DNA from: CAYXZL01 sp964469925
Lineage (GTDB): Bacteria; Patescibacteriota; Gracilibacteria; Absconditabacterales; Absconditicoccaceae
DNA length: 64,000 bases
Assembly (NCBI GenBank): GCA_964469925.1
Contig: CAYXZL010000003.1
Span: 50,084-114,083 of the forward strand
Direction of reading: 5' to 3'
Under the pieces are notes generated by a model. The model did no database searches and was not told where the DNA came from. It saw only the letters and a program-made list of their open reading frames with translations. Below are positions 42,201 through 54,600 of this stretch, in pieces. A program made the position numbers and the translations under genes. Positions within the stretch are counted from its first letter, which is position 1; each line of letters starts with the position of its first letter.

Positions 42201-43348
42201 AGTTGTTGTAAGGCCTCCATGCGTTGCTGGATATCGCCGTTTTGACTAAGAAATTGCTGTCCAATACGAGTCTCTCTCATGAGAGATAAAAGAGTTTTCC
42301 CATCAGATGTCTGCGTAAGTTGAGTTTCATCAAACCAAAACGCCTCGCTGCCCTTGATGGCTTTTTTGTAAGGACCAAGACGAGTCAGAATGTAGGTCTG
42401 CAGCAATGGTCAACAAAATGATGTCGATTCATATTTTTTAGCAATAGTGAGGAGGGAAGAATGAGGAGCCCGTTTTTCAACAGCAGCAGCGAATTGCTGA
42501 TCATTGAGACGCATAGTACCCAAATAGAGTTCCAAACTATCACGTGCTATACTGTCAATTGGGAAACGGGAACGTCCTTGAGAAATAGAAATATATTTGT
42601 TTTTGAGGTCTTGGAAATATTGACCGATCTTTTTCATCCTCTCCATATGCAATACGCAATCCTGGAGGGTATGGTGCGTCATACCTTCTCACTTGTAGTT
42701 TTTGTAATCAGGGAAGACGTAAAGATAATGAACAAAGAACACCTGTAAGTTGCGTACAACATAAGGTAGATAGTCCTGTTTGACAGTAGCACGTGGCAAA
42801 AGTCTCGCTATGTCGTCAACACGAAGAGTCGTCCGAGATTCTTTCGTGGGGAATTGTTTGAGAATAACGCTCCAATTTGGTACAGTGTCCAAAGATATTC
42901 CCATGATTTCAAGGTTTTTCTCGGGAGGAACGGTAGTGGCGACCAATAACTCATCACGATAGTGCTTGTTAGAGTTTTGTAGTTCGAAGGAGTTAAGGTG
43001 TTGGCGAAAGGCGGAGAATTGTTCATACAGGTGGAGTTCATGATCCAGGAGAGGTAAGCCACCATCTCAGCGACTAACAATAGACAAAAATTGTTCAGCA
43101 AAAGCACGAGATGTTTCATCGAGGCTATCGCAGGTGGCGGGGTTGGAATAGCTATCAAGTAGCTGTGACAGAGCTTCAAAAAAAGAATGAGCAACATCTC
43201 CTGCTTGCTCAATTTCTCATGGGAGTACCGCCAACTCGTGCGGTTCATCCAAGAGTCCCTTTTGTAGTCACTGCAAAAGCTCATTGTATGAGACAATGTT
43301 TTGATCTTCTTGTTGATTCAGTTGTCTAATCTGATCAATAGTGTTCAT
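39266..43348 (-). CDS. Very large protein of unknown function (1360 aa)
   Basis: 1360 residues, no signal peptide. Residues 1-450 are helical and charged. A hydrophobic, Gly/Ala-rich zone near 545-620 (SLVFAATLVVTKNPWVASAS, LGATAGGFLGAVAEG) may insert in or touch a membrane. A long helical zone follows (about 700-870). The C-terminal third contains SVKDIVFCGSSALFMGTEHN and EDVEPSIPASDFPNALHDLA, which loosely recalls a nucleotidyltransferase fold (G-S-x-A and acidic pair), then IDMGGDRPVRFLEKG. No firm family. It overlaps the upstream small gene by 23 bases and ends in TAG. Confidence 0.7.
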
Positions 43349-43628
43349 CGAGTCAATCGAGTAAACGATTTGCATCATCTTCATCATGAATACGCTCCTG
43401 TTCCTCTTGTACGTGGATCTGCTTGATCGTATCGAGTTGCTGCTGCAATGCGTGTTGCATTTTTTTATTAGCAAGACGGCCAACAGCTGCATTGATCGGC
43501 TTCAATACAATATCGAGCATACTGTCAGGGAGATCGTAGTTTTCTACCACGATCAAAAGTGCATCTGCACTGTCCCAATACGGTTGCAGCTTAGTCAAAA
43601 CACGTATAAGTAAGTCCTTTTTGTTCAT
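43326..43628 (-). CDS. Small helical protein upstream of the 1360-aa gene
   Basis: 100 residues, all helical by eye: MNKKDLLIRVLTKLQPYWDS at the start, then ANKKMQHALQQQLDTIKQIH and an acidic end (EEQERIHDEDDANRLL). Overlaps the next gene by 23 bases, so the pair is probably translated together and may interact. Two TGA-Gly codons near the C-terminus. No family recognised. Ends in TAG. Confidence 0.6.
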
Positions 43629-43771
43629 GGCTCACATCCAAATGAAGCCACGATAATCATACTGACATCTAGCACAAAAAATGAGATACGAGGCTTCCTC
43701 AAAGGATCATGTATTGACAGAGGGAGGTTTTGACATGAGCATATGAATGGTGTAGAAAACATGTCGTTTTT

Positions 43772-43800
43772 TTGCAATCAAAAAGAGCGGGGACTATAAT
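43772..43800 (+). promoter_or_regulatory. Promoter of the TSP3-repeat gene
   Basis: TTGCAA, 17-base spacer, perfect TATAAT on the plus strand, 34 bases before the ATG. Confidence 0.7.
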
Positions 43801-43834
43801 AGTACTACTTATAGATTTACCTGCTACAGAGCCG

Positions 43835-46800
43835 ATGCGTCGACACAGCCTAGTCAGCTCAGTAATAGCCAGCCTATTGCTGGTCAACATTGCGTTTGCA
43901 CAAAGTTGTGTCATCATGATTGACAGCAACATAAATGAAGATAAGTCGTGATGATATGATGGTTGCCTAACTGGTTGTATACTGACAGATGCGAACAAGG
44001 TAACCGATAACGAACAGAATACCACAGCGATTATGTCGGTACCCGCTGTTGATGGAAAAGGATGACAAAGGTTGACAATCAGCTTCCCAACGACGTTCAC
44101 ACCAGGTACGACAATGTGATTTGGTCTGGTAGATGATGCGAAAGCATTGAATTCGTATCTTCCCTACCTTACGCTGAGAACCTATTACAATGGTGTGAGT
44201 AAGGATGTCATAGCTTGATCATCAATATTAGTATCGACCTTGTCTTGACTGCAAAAAACACTTTCTTTCGTAACTACCACAGAGTTAGACACCATGCAGA
44301 TAGATGTCGATGCTCCATCTTCATGATCAGCTTTAACACTAAAATTTGACTTCCCCTTTTACTCCACAGGTAGCTTTACAGGAGACCTAGACGCAGACAC
44401 AATTCCCGATGTTTGTGATGGTGACCGAGACGGTGATGGGATCGCAAATGGGGCTGATAATTGTCCCTTGAGCGGAAACGCTCAACAAGAGGATCTTGAC
44501 GGAGATAGTATAGGAGACATATGTGATGATGACAAAGATGGTGACTCTATTGTTAATAGCGTAGATAATTGTGTCAACACAGGTAACAACGATCAGGCTG
44601 ACCGTGACAATGACAAGGTAGGGGATGTATGTGATAGTGATATCGATGGAGATACAGTCAGTAATGATAAAGACAACTGCCCACTCCTAGCAAACAATAA
44701 TCAAATCGACACAGACAAAGATAGCATCGGAGACGACTGTGATGAGGACAAAGACGGCGATGAAATAATAAACGTGGCAGATAATTGTTCCATGAAATCA
44801 AATCCACGTCAGGAAGACTTAGATGGTGATGGCATCGGAGACGACTGTGACGATGATCGAGACGGTGATAATGTAGCTAATAATTGAGACAAGTGCCCAC
44901 GAAATAATGACCCACAACAGCTTGATACAGATCAAGATGGCTTTGGAGATGCTTGTGATGACGATCTTGATGGTGACACGATAAAAAACATAGAGGATAA
45001 TTGTCCCTGAGCGGTAAATCGAGAACAAGAAGATATGGACTCAGACTGATCGGGAGATGTGTGTGATGACGATCTCGATGGTGATTCCGTTGCGAACAGC
45101 GTCGATAACTGTGATCGTGTGGCCAACCCACAGCAGGTGGATACGGATGCAGACTGATTATGAAATGCATGCGATCCAGACAAGGATTGAGACACGATAA
45201 TGAATGAGAGCGACAACTGCCCCCTCGTGATAAATTCAGATCAAAAAGACAGCGATGCAGATGGCATCGGCGATCCCTGCGATATTGATCAAGATGCAGA
45301 TGGGGTTAAGGATAGCGATGACAATTGTATGCTTATCTCAAATCCAGATCAGAAAGATACTGATCAGGACGGCTTTGGCGATGTATGTGATGATGATATT
45401 GACGGAGACCAAAGAGAAAACGCAGATGACAATTGCCCAACGATCTCCAACCCCGATCAATATGACACAGATCAAGATACAATAGGTGACCCCTGTGACA
45501 ATGACGTAGATGGAGATGGGATAAATAACGCAGACGACAATTGTCCGACCACAGCCAATGAACTTCAAAACGACAGTGATGGTGATGAGGATGGAGACAT
45601 GTGTGATGATGATCGTGACGGTGATGGAATTGCTAACATAAATGACAATTGTCCCTATTTTGCGAATCCTTGACAACAAGATCAAAATCAAAACCTCATA
45701 GGAGATGTGTGTGAAGATGATGATGATGGTGATGGAGTTGGTAATGAAAGCGACAACTGTCCTAAGCTCAGCAATGCAGACCAGCAAGATAGAGATACCG
45801 ATGGTGTTGGAGATGTCTGTGATACGGATAAGGACAACGACGGAGTGTTAGATGCCATAGACAACTGTCCTGTACTTTCCAATCCGGGACAGGTTGATGG
45901 AGATGGCAACGGAATAGGTGACAAGTGTGAAACAGACTATGATGGAGATCTAGTATACAATGCAGAAGATAACTGTCCTAGCAAATATAATCCAAATCAA
46001 TGAGATCAGGATGGTGATGGAATTGGTGATGAATGCGACAACGATAAGGATGGTGACAAAAGACTCAATGCACAGGATAATTGTGTGTGAGTAAGCAATC
46101 GACGACAGCACGATATAGATCAAGATGGAATTGGTGATGAGTGCGACGTGGATATGGACAATGACGGCATAGTGAACGAGCTAGACAATTGTCAGCGAGT
46201 AATAAATAGTGACCAAAAAGACGAAGATGGAGATGGAACCGGAGATGTCTGTCAAGACGATGCTGACAAGGATTTGATAAACAACGAGCTAGACAATTGT
46301 ATATTTATTTATAACCCAGATCAAAAAGACAGCGACGCTGATGGCATCGGAGATACATGTGACGATGATCTTGATCAAGATGGTTTCCTCAATCAACAGG
46401 ACAACTGCCCAGTGGCAAACAATCCTACACAAACAGATAATGACAGTGATGGTATAGGAGATATCTGTCAGGATGATTATGACGGAGATGGAGTCTGAGA
46501 TGATCAAGACAACTGTTTAGAGATAGCCAATCCACAGCAGTGAGATAAGGACCTGGATGCTATAGGAGATTTGTGCGATCCAGACAAAGATGGTGACAAA
46601 ATAAAAAATAACGCAGACAACTGTCCTAGCATAGCAAACTTTGATCAGAAAGATATCGATGGTGATGGAGTCGGCGATAAGTGTGACGCAGATAAGGATA
46701 ACGATGGTATAGATAATCAGAACGATAATTGTCCCATGATAGCAAACAGCGACCAGAGCGATGAAAATGTTGACGGTCAGGGGGATATCTGTCAAGACGA

Positions 46801-47704
46801 TCAGGACGGCGATGGCATAAAAGATGCCAATGATAATTGCCCAACAATTCAAAATATGCTACAAACAGACGCAGATCAAGACGGTTTCGGTGATGACTGC
46901 GATATCGATAAAGACAACGATGGAATAGATAATCAAAACGACAACTGTCCATGGGTAGTAAACCCAGACCAAATCGACGAAAACATCAATAAAATCTGAG
47001 ATGCTTGTGAGGGAGACGACGATTGAGACGGGATAGAAAATGACGTGGATAATTGTCCAATGGCCTATAATACGGGACAGGTCGATCAAGATTTTGATGA
47101 AATAGGAGATATCTGTGACGGTGATAGTGATGGAGACTGACTGGAAAATGGCTTTGATAACTGCCCTAGTATAGCAAACACAGACCAAATTGATATTGAT
47201 GAGGATGGTGTAGGAGACGTTTGTGATGATACGATCTATGGTACGGGAGTAGTCAGACTATTGGATTATGACATTATATTCGGTACGATAAAAACGAGCA
47301 AAACAGCTCAAATTATGAGTGGTCATGTAGCTGGTGATGGACTGATAAAGGTGCAAGATACAGCAGGAACCAAGCCTCGGTATGTGACGATCGAATTTAC
47401 CGATATTGTCAATAAAACATACGGTAACAAGATAGATGCCGATAATTGTTTTTATAGAGTGAATCCAGATGCTGAAGTGGTGGCGGTAGAAGACTTCTAT
47501 CCATTACAAGTCTCCAATCATGGTGGAGAGATTGCTCTAGGAGAGCCAGTACAGCTGTTCCATAGAGATGTGTTGAACGGGCAAAAAGGAACAATGGGTA
47601 TAGGAACAGCCAGCGGAGCAATCGATATCCGATGCAATATACCACCATTTTTGAAACCATGAGAGTACGAGTGAGACATTGTTCTCACCCTCATAAGAGA
47701 CTAA
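43835..47704 (+). CDS. Secreted protein with 26 thrombospondin type 3 repeats
   Basis: 1289 residues. Signal peptide MRRHSLVSSVIASLLLVNIA with cleavage near AFAQ. A beta-rich N-terminal domain (about 23-185; cysteines in DGCLTGC) precedes the repeat tract, about residues 186-1130: 26 copies of a 34-38-residue unit of the form DNCPxxxNxxQxDxDxDGIGDxCD-x-D-x-DGDGI. Each binds Ca2+ through Asp/Asn-rich loops and has a disulfide-forming Cys pair. Copy 5 reads GDKC instead of DNC; several lack the Pro. A C-terminal domain (about 1140-1289) is beta-rich and may anchor or bind. Likely a rigid, calcium-stabilised surface stalk. Ends in TAA. Confidence 0.93.
44389..47229 (+). repeat. Tandem ~108-bp repeats coding for TSP3 units
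   Basis: Twenty-six degenerate copies of about 108 bases, in frame, inside the TSP3 gene. The DNA differs between copies at synonymous sites, so the array is old or diversified at the DNA level while the Asp/Asn/Cys pattern is kept. Confidence 0.9.
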
Positions 47705-47758
47705 CAGAAATAACGGAAGAGTAAGAGAGTAAGAGGGAAATATTATCAAAGAAAAATA

Positions 47759-49549
47759 TTATCAAGAAATATAGAGTATATCATCCCAAGGAGTCCTAAA
47801 CAAACCTTCGTCCAATCTTTGTTGGTCCAAATAATGTCCGATAAAGCCGATAGATCTTGCAAGTACAAAAAACGCATTAGCAATACCAGCATTGAGATAG
47901 TGCTGAATATCAGTAGCATCCATGCCAATGCCTATCATCAAATCAAGGAGTAAGGCGGCAATATGACCATCAACATTTAAAATCAGATTTGGTTTTTTTT
48001 CCAAAGTGAGCTTCTCGACTGCCTTAGCAAAATCAATATGTGTACTTGTGGGGAAATGTGCTGCAATCTCCAATAAAAGGCTGCATCTCGTGTCGGGATT
48101 ATATTTTGACTTCACTCTATGACCAATTCACTGGATCAGCTCGCCTCTACCTTTGTGGTCATCAACATACTGCTCGGGGCTCCGTCAGTTATGTACTGCG
48201 GAGAAAAACCCTGTAGCTGCACCATCAATGGCTCCACCAAAGCGTGGTCAAATGGTGGCTAGTCCTGCAATAAGACTAGAAATTAGGTCTTTCCCAGCTC
48301 TTGCGGTAACAATAGTGTTGATGGCACCAGACACAGCGGGACCATGGTCGGCAAGGAGAATCAAGACTGTAGTAATGAAACGCAGAGCCCAATCAGGAAG
48401 CTCTTTCTTGAGCCAGAGATGACCGATAACACGAGCAATAGATTGTGATGTCACAAAATCATCAACAGCGATACCATCGTACAGAAGTGTCTCGCCTCTT
48501 TCATCGCTAATGCTTGAACTAAAGCGACTTGGTCTCCTGCGATTGATAACAGATAGTCTTTCCAATACAGTAGTCTCGGAGATGAGAGGCTCTGCTATGT
48601 GGCAGTGTTGTTGAAAAACAGATGAAATGAGACTACCAAACTCTCTATAGCTGTTCGGTACATGGATGCCAGCCTGTTGAAGATAGTCTATTTTGTAGGA
48701 TGATTTTTCTTCATCGGTATTGGCCTTGGCTCATGCATGACCAAACTGTACGTCTTGTGTCGTCTGCTCGGCAAATGAACCGCTGACCCAAGCTACAACA
48801 GGCTTGGTAATCGATCATGCTTTGACTAAATCTGCAACGGCGAGTTCATCTTTGTTGCCAACTTCACCGAGCATGACAATCATCTGGATATCGGGATTGT
48901 CCTGATATGCCAATACGATATCTGCAAATTGAGAAAAAGGATATCTATCTCAACCTAATGCAATAGCGGTGTGTACTCAGTCAGTATTCTGTGCAATTAC
49001 CCTACACAACTCATTCATCATCCCTCATGACTTAGAGACAAGCCCCACAGATCATGGTCTGTAGAGCTTCGACTTAATAATATTGTCAAGTGATCATCCA
49101 GTATATCACAATCTCAGCACCCCCGCACCCAGTCAGCCAACAGTCGATGGACCAATCAGGAGGATATCTCTTCCTTCGTCACGTTTGATCTGTTGTTTGA
49201 GTGCTATAAGCTCTCTACTTTCCCTTTCGGGTATCCCTTCTGCAACGACTACAATAGTGGTGATCCAGTCATATGTCATCGCTTCACGCGTACTCGTTGT
49301 GGCAGAGCGATGAGAAGAAAAATTAAGTAGACAATGTGCTCCCGTCGGTTGTGCATGAGCAAAATCAGGAAAAACTGGACAGAGAAATTCAGAAGCACCA
49401 TAGCTAAGTTTGATATTACCCTTGTTTCCAGGGCTGATAAATCAAACAATACTAGGAGTCCTCCCACATAGATAGTCAAAATCCAACATTCTTTGGGCAA
49501 CCACCTGCTGCTTGCCATAAATGAGGCAATACGTATCTGCGGAAAACAT
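47759..49549 (-). CDS. aclA: ATP-citrate lyase, large (citryl-CoA synthetase alpha + citrate synthase-like) subunit
   Basis: 596 residues matching the C-terminal half of ATP-citrate lyase (citrate + ATP + CoA to acetyl-CoA + oxaloacetate). The CoA-binding/ligase part has RMLDFDYLCGRTPSIVGFI, LINF-like LLNFSSHRSA, VVAEGIPERESREL, LIGPSTVGGL, KLYRPGSVGLVSKSGGMMNE and the phosphohistidine loop VQFGHAGAKAN. The citrate synthase-like part has LLADHGPAVSGAINTIVTAR, ARAGKDLISSLIAGLATIG, RFGGAIDGA, IQGIGHRVKSKYNPDTR and the ending FIGHYLDQQRLDEGLFRTPW. All catalytic landmarks are present. The start is ATG 49549; ends S-G then TAA. With the subunit at 50252-51496 it would form the heteromeric enzyme. 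Confidence 0.93.
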
Positions 49550-49583
49550 CAATCAGACCAACAATCAATAAAACACTAGCTCT

Positions 49584-50165
49584 TTACTGCTTGGCAAATT
49601 CTATCCCCTTCATACGTCCAATAGTATAGACTCCAGATTCTCACCTGTGTATTTCAAGGTATGCACAATCTGCTAAAGAAGCAATTTCGCCATGCCACAA
49701 GAGCTCCCTGGCAATACAACGTATGGGTCACCCGTGAGTAACAATCAGAGCACGATCATCTTTTTGCACATCATCAAAAGCATCGCAGACCCTAAAATTG
49801 AATGCACTGTAGTTTTCTGCACCCATAACAAGACCATCGTAACGAGAGACCTTCTCAACCAGATCGGGGTACCGTTTTTGTGCATCGAGCTTGATCATAC
49901 CGCTGAGAATACCATAGTGGTTTTTTTCACGAAAATCATCGTAAATCATGACATCGACTCCCAAGCGTTGACCAATAATCTCTGCAGTCTGCTGAGCCCT
50001 GATCAAGGGGCTGGTATAGATGACAGAAATGGCGTAATCACGAAAATCATCAGCTAGAGACACTGCTTGTTCAAATCATAGTTCAGTCAGTTCATCATTG
50101 TATAGTCATCCATAGCGATTCTCGACGTCGCTAGTACTTTGACCATGCCTTACCAATCGTACCAT
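49584..50165 (-). CDS. Histidine phosphatase superfamily protein
   Basis: 193 residues. The N-terminal catalytic motif is MVRLVRHGQSTSDVENRYGG with the phospho-accepting His in RHG, then YTSPLIRAQQTAEIIG (second Arg), the acid/base region (DDFREKNHYGILSG) and VTHGGPIRCIARELL with the second His. This is the phosphoglycerate mutase/phosphatase fold; substrate cannot be told. Its place between the two citrate-lyase subunits, on the same strand, with 34 and 86-base gaps, suggests linked expression and perhaps a role with a phosphorylated metabolite or in regulation. Ends in TAA. Confidence 0.9.
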
Positions 50166-50251
50166 AGATAGATTATGCTGATAAATATTGGGAATGTAGC
50201 TCTTCTCAACGCAAATACAACCAAAAGAAACCATAGGGACAAGGCTAGGCA

Positions 50252-51496
50252 CTAACGAATGTTTCTCAAGATATCGGTCATATAGATATCTCCATCAGCG
50301 GTAGTGACGGAAATGCCATGTTCTTTGCATACACGATCGACCATTGCCAGTCCTTTCGTATCGTTGAGTCATCATCTCCTGACCAAAAGTCTGATATCTT
50401 GCTGTTTGATTACTGCTGCACAATCGGTAATCGCATCACACACACCAATAAACAGGCTATCAATATAGGTGAAGTTTGCTATCCCACCAGCGATTAAGAG
50501 GTATTTGTTTTGTGCTTTGCTTGCAAGCATTTGTTTGATAACAAGACGAGAGTACTCCCTGTTAGAGTCGGTGTCGGGGTTGCCAGAAAGTTCTCCATAG
50601 TTTGCAATATCATCTGATAAGCCCATTTCTCAGAGGCTATCAATCAAAATGACTGATGCACCTCAACCGCCCAAGATCATCCAAATACGACCATCGGGAT
50701 TGAGGATATGGAGCTTGAGACTTGCAGCACTTTTCTCATCCATGTCCTGTACAATAGCTTCTACAGGATCAATATTGGTACCAAAAGGCTTGATTCGGTG
50801 TATGTAACCCCAAGCCCCTCACATCCTGATCTGAGCACAATCGTCGACCTTTGCAACCATATCAAGTAAGATACTCTTACCATCAACAATAGTGAAGGGA
50901 TTACATTCCACGTACACAAAGCCATTGCTCCTAAAAAAACGAAACAGACGAGCAATAAGTTCTACAATAATGCCACGGTCACCATCCTGATCAATGTCTC
51001 ATTGTCACAAGAGTTGTTGAAGTTGCTCATCGGTGATCGTGTCCAAAACACCAATACGAAGGGAGCTGACCGATTCTCGATTCTCCTCAACATCAACCCC
51101 TCAGCGAGGAGAAAAGTTGATGATATCGGCATCTCTCTGTGTCTCAAAAGAAAGATAATACTCCTGCGTATGTGCTACATAAGGCTCAATCAAAAAGGTC
51201 GTCAAAATTCATGATATGCCATTGACGCTAGTAGCCTTCCCCATTCTGTCGGCAATCCAATGGTGCACTCACTCTGCATCGAGTTTGAGTCCTATCAATC
51301 CGTGTTTGCCTCTCTTGCCAAAAAGCTGATCAGGCTTGACGACAAACAGATCATAGTCAGACTCTTGTAGCTGCCTAATAAGAGAGCCAAGCTCCTGCGG
51401 ATTGCTGACAATCCAGCCACTATAGGGCTGACCACTGTGCTGTGACCAGAGGATTTTCGCATCATACTCACGAATGCCACGTTGTGCCATATACAA
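50252..51496 (-). CDS. aclB: ATP-citrate lyase, small (ATP-grasp, citryl-CoA synthetase beta-like) subunit
   Basis: 414 residues matching the N-terminal part of ATP-citrate lyase. The ATP-grasp region has VVKPDQLFGKRGKHGLIGLK, FLIEPYVAHTQEYYLSF, FSPRGGVDVEE and VYVECNPFTIVDGKSILLDM with the Mg2+ ligands. The CoA-ligase part follows with DEKSAASLKLHILNPDGRIW, GGGGASVILIDSLGEMGL, NYGELSGNPDTDSNREYSR, LLIAGGIANFTYIDSLFIG and RLLVRRGGLNDTKGLAMV. The start is ATG 51496 or 51490. TGA-Gly at several conserved sites, including RRGG. It is the first gene of the acl set. Gene symbols aclB/aclA follow the split seen in Chlorobi. Confidence 0.92.
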
Positions 51497-51628
51497 AAAA
51501 TAATACTAAAGAGTTGCAAAAAGAACCCAACTGTGAGTAGTCAACACTATCAGAAATACCACGTCAATCACAAAGGGACTGGTTGACAGGTGAGAGGAAA
51601 GATGTATACAATTGAATGAGAGGCGATA

Positions 51629-54600
51629 TTAGTTTCTTGGATTATTGAGGGCATGGTAGTAATTAACAATATCGCGAACCTCCTCACGAATAGCGACAGA
51701 ACGAACTCGATCATCAAGCTCTTTACCTGTAGAAGCTGGATTAGGCCTGGGGATGAGTTCAAAGCTTTTTTGGGTCATGCGGTCACGACCAAAGGGATAG
51801 CAGGTTGTGGCACGCCTTGCAAAAGTAATTCAGGGACGAAATGCAGGTCAATCTTGAGGTCTTACAGGATTGATAGTACCAAACATGAGATCAGTAAATC
51901 AGCTAGCACTAAATGACATGAGAACAGGAGCGGCAGAGTCTCAGCTATGGATACAGGTATCAAGGAGGAGGGTCGGCTCACCAGCATTGAGATAGAGATT
52001 TTTATACCTTGTTTGAAACTCAGTCTGGATGTCCTCAAAGCTTTCTGGCAACGAAAAAGGATCGCAGGCATTTCCTTTTCTGTTTTGCTCATCAATAATA
52101 TATCTCGCCTCCTCTTCATCGTACATTTCTTTTGACTTAAATCCCATAGGATTAACAAAATAGATTTTAGGCCTTTGTGCTCTGGGCCGCCCTTCCAAGT
52201 TCCAGTACCTCATAAGACCCAGTGCCATTGGCCTCATAGAGCGATCAAACAAAACAAGGTTCTTAATGCCATGAGTCCTAATATAGTCTGAGACACTCAC
52301 GATGTGTCCATACAGCTCAGCCCTTGCCATCTCAGTGTCGAAGATGTCGTATTGTCTACCATTGCTATCAGTGTCTGTCTTGCCACAATATCACTCTCTG
52401 ATCAGCCACGATGCTTGCTCAATCGTCAATCAACCATCAATCAAGATACGCATTTTTCTTGCTAACTGCTCAGGTGTATAATTGTAAAGCTTAGCAGGTG
52501 TGCCATCTTTACCTTTCTCTCCACTACCAACTTGATGGGCGACCTCAATGAGTTCTTGAAGGGCAATATCGCTGATGTCGGGGGTCTGTCTGTTGGAAAA
52601 TTGTTCTTTGAAAGGAGCAACTTTTTGACTCTTATCCAGCTTACTATTGGCTTGTTTACGGATACGTTCAGTTTCGATACTATCATCTTCAAGGTCACGT
52701 TGAATAACGTCGAGTGCGAGATCTTCTGATACAAGATCTTTTCATCATCTGATAGCAGCATCAGCTCTTATATCGATACCTGCACCAAGCGATTCACGTA
52801 AACGTCTTTTCAGAGACTCTAATGATTTGCCCGTACCAATCGTGTCGTCAATGAGGGTAATATGAGAAACGCCACGCAAAAATTCGGCAGGAGTTTGAGA
52901 TGGCGAGATTGCTGTGTAGGAAATCGTCCCATCAGCTTGTCTCTCAAGCACCCATCCATGGTAATTGCTATTGGGGTCGCCGTTTTGGTGTGGATCGAGA
53001 AAAAACACTTTGTCACCAGTCTTTTTGAGAGATGCTCTCGCACTTTCCATCATAAGGAGCCCAGCATACAGCATAACGACTGGCGTCCTACCATCTTTGC
53101 GACAACGGTCGAAGATGAGTGTTCCCCTCATGTTAAACAGGTCAAATCACTGTCTACTCACTTGTGCGGCTTTGGCAGCATTGATAGTTCTAGTAGGATC
53201 ATTGACCGCCTCCAGTGCATTCGTCACAGCAGCTTGATAGTCTGCCTGATCCGTAGCTGTTTTGTCAGATGATTGGAAAGTTAGATAGGCATCGATGACA
53301 GCGTCTTGCTGTGGACCAGCATCAGTATACTTGCAAGCGAAGTAGAATCATAAGTCACCAAACTTTGGATGAAGAAGATCTGTAATCTCGCTCTTCCCAA
53401 ACTGAGCTTGTCTGTGTTGAAGTGCATCTAAAGAGCTAGGTGGAAGGAGTGTGGGAATCGACTGCTCTGGAAGTGTAAAAGCAGAGACAAGAGCGTTTAT
53501 CGTGTTGATCAGACGCTGTCTGATGGCCCAATCAGTAGGATCCATGTTTTCTATGAGTCAGTTGTAGATGGAGAGGAGTGTGCTTGCACGTTTTTGCAAC
53601 TTCTCGAGTTCTCATTTATTTTTAAGGAGTTCTAGTGCTCATCATCATGACGCTCTGGAGGTAGTCATGGCAGTAAGTGCTATGGTTTCTAAATAATCAT
53701 CAACTGTGTTGATCTGAAAAACCGTCTGGAAGGTTTGGTTGATGCCAAGGTGCGTAAGATCCATGATCCCATTAGTCAAGAGCTCTTCACTAATTTCTCC
53801 TACCACTTCGTAACCAAACCTTTTGACAATCTCACGTTTGGTCATATCTCCCAAATATTTGCTCATGTATCAGCCAGAGAGTTTTTCTCAGACTAGGCTT
53901 TCTACGACACCATCGACGCTACTAGCAAAAAAGGCATATTCTGCAGCTCAAGCTCACGTTAGTCCGCTATTGATAGCAAGTGTAAGGTTGTCGTCTAAGC
54001 GACCAAAATAGGCCCATCACAGCTTCCCAAGTACATCAGAACTAGGGGGTATATACTCCGCAACGACACCAGCACGGACCAAGAGTGATTCAGCCTGTTC
54101 GGAGAGGAACCTAGCTCCTGTCCTCATGAGGAGAAAGTCAGTGTAGGCACTTTCTGTTTTATAAAAAAGTGATCAGATGTTCCAACTCCCGTCAGGGTTG
54201 ACAAGAGGGGTAGAGGCCATGACTGATGCTGGCGTGGTAATAATGCCAGTAGTCTTACTAAACAGATTTCCTTTGTTCCAATCATCAATCATCTGAGCTT
54301 CATATTTATCGTCTGATAGCCATTTTGCCCCAGCAACACTCAAGTCATAGGGAGATTTGAGTGTGTTAACCACAACGCCAAAGGTACCTAGACCAGCACC
54401 TGCAATAGCTTGGACGGCTCGAGGTCTATCTTGGAGGGACTCGACGAAATTGGACCGTCTCTCTTGTTCTCTAGTATCATTAGCATAGTGATATCACAAA
54501 GAGCTACTGAACAGGGGAGTACTCAGTAACACACTTCTCTGTTGAAATCTTTCTTGCCAGCGTCACATCATAGCAGCATAGGACATATCGACACCAGTTT

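Noticed and set aside
44389..47229. CRISPR array or minisatellite
   Set aside because: The 108-base periodicity codes for TSP3 units in frame; there are no constant repeats with unique spacers.
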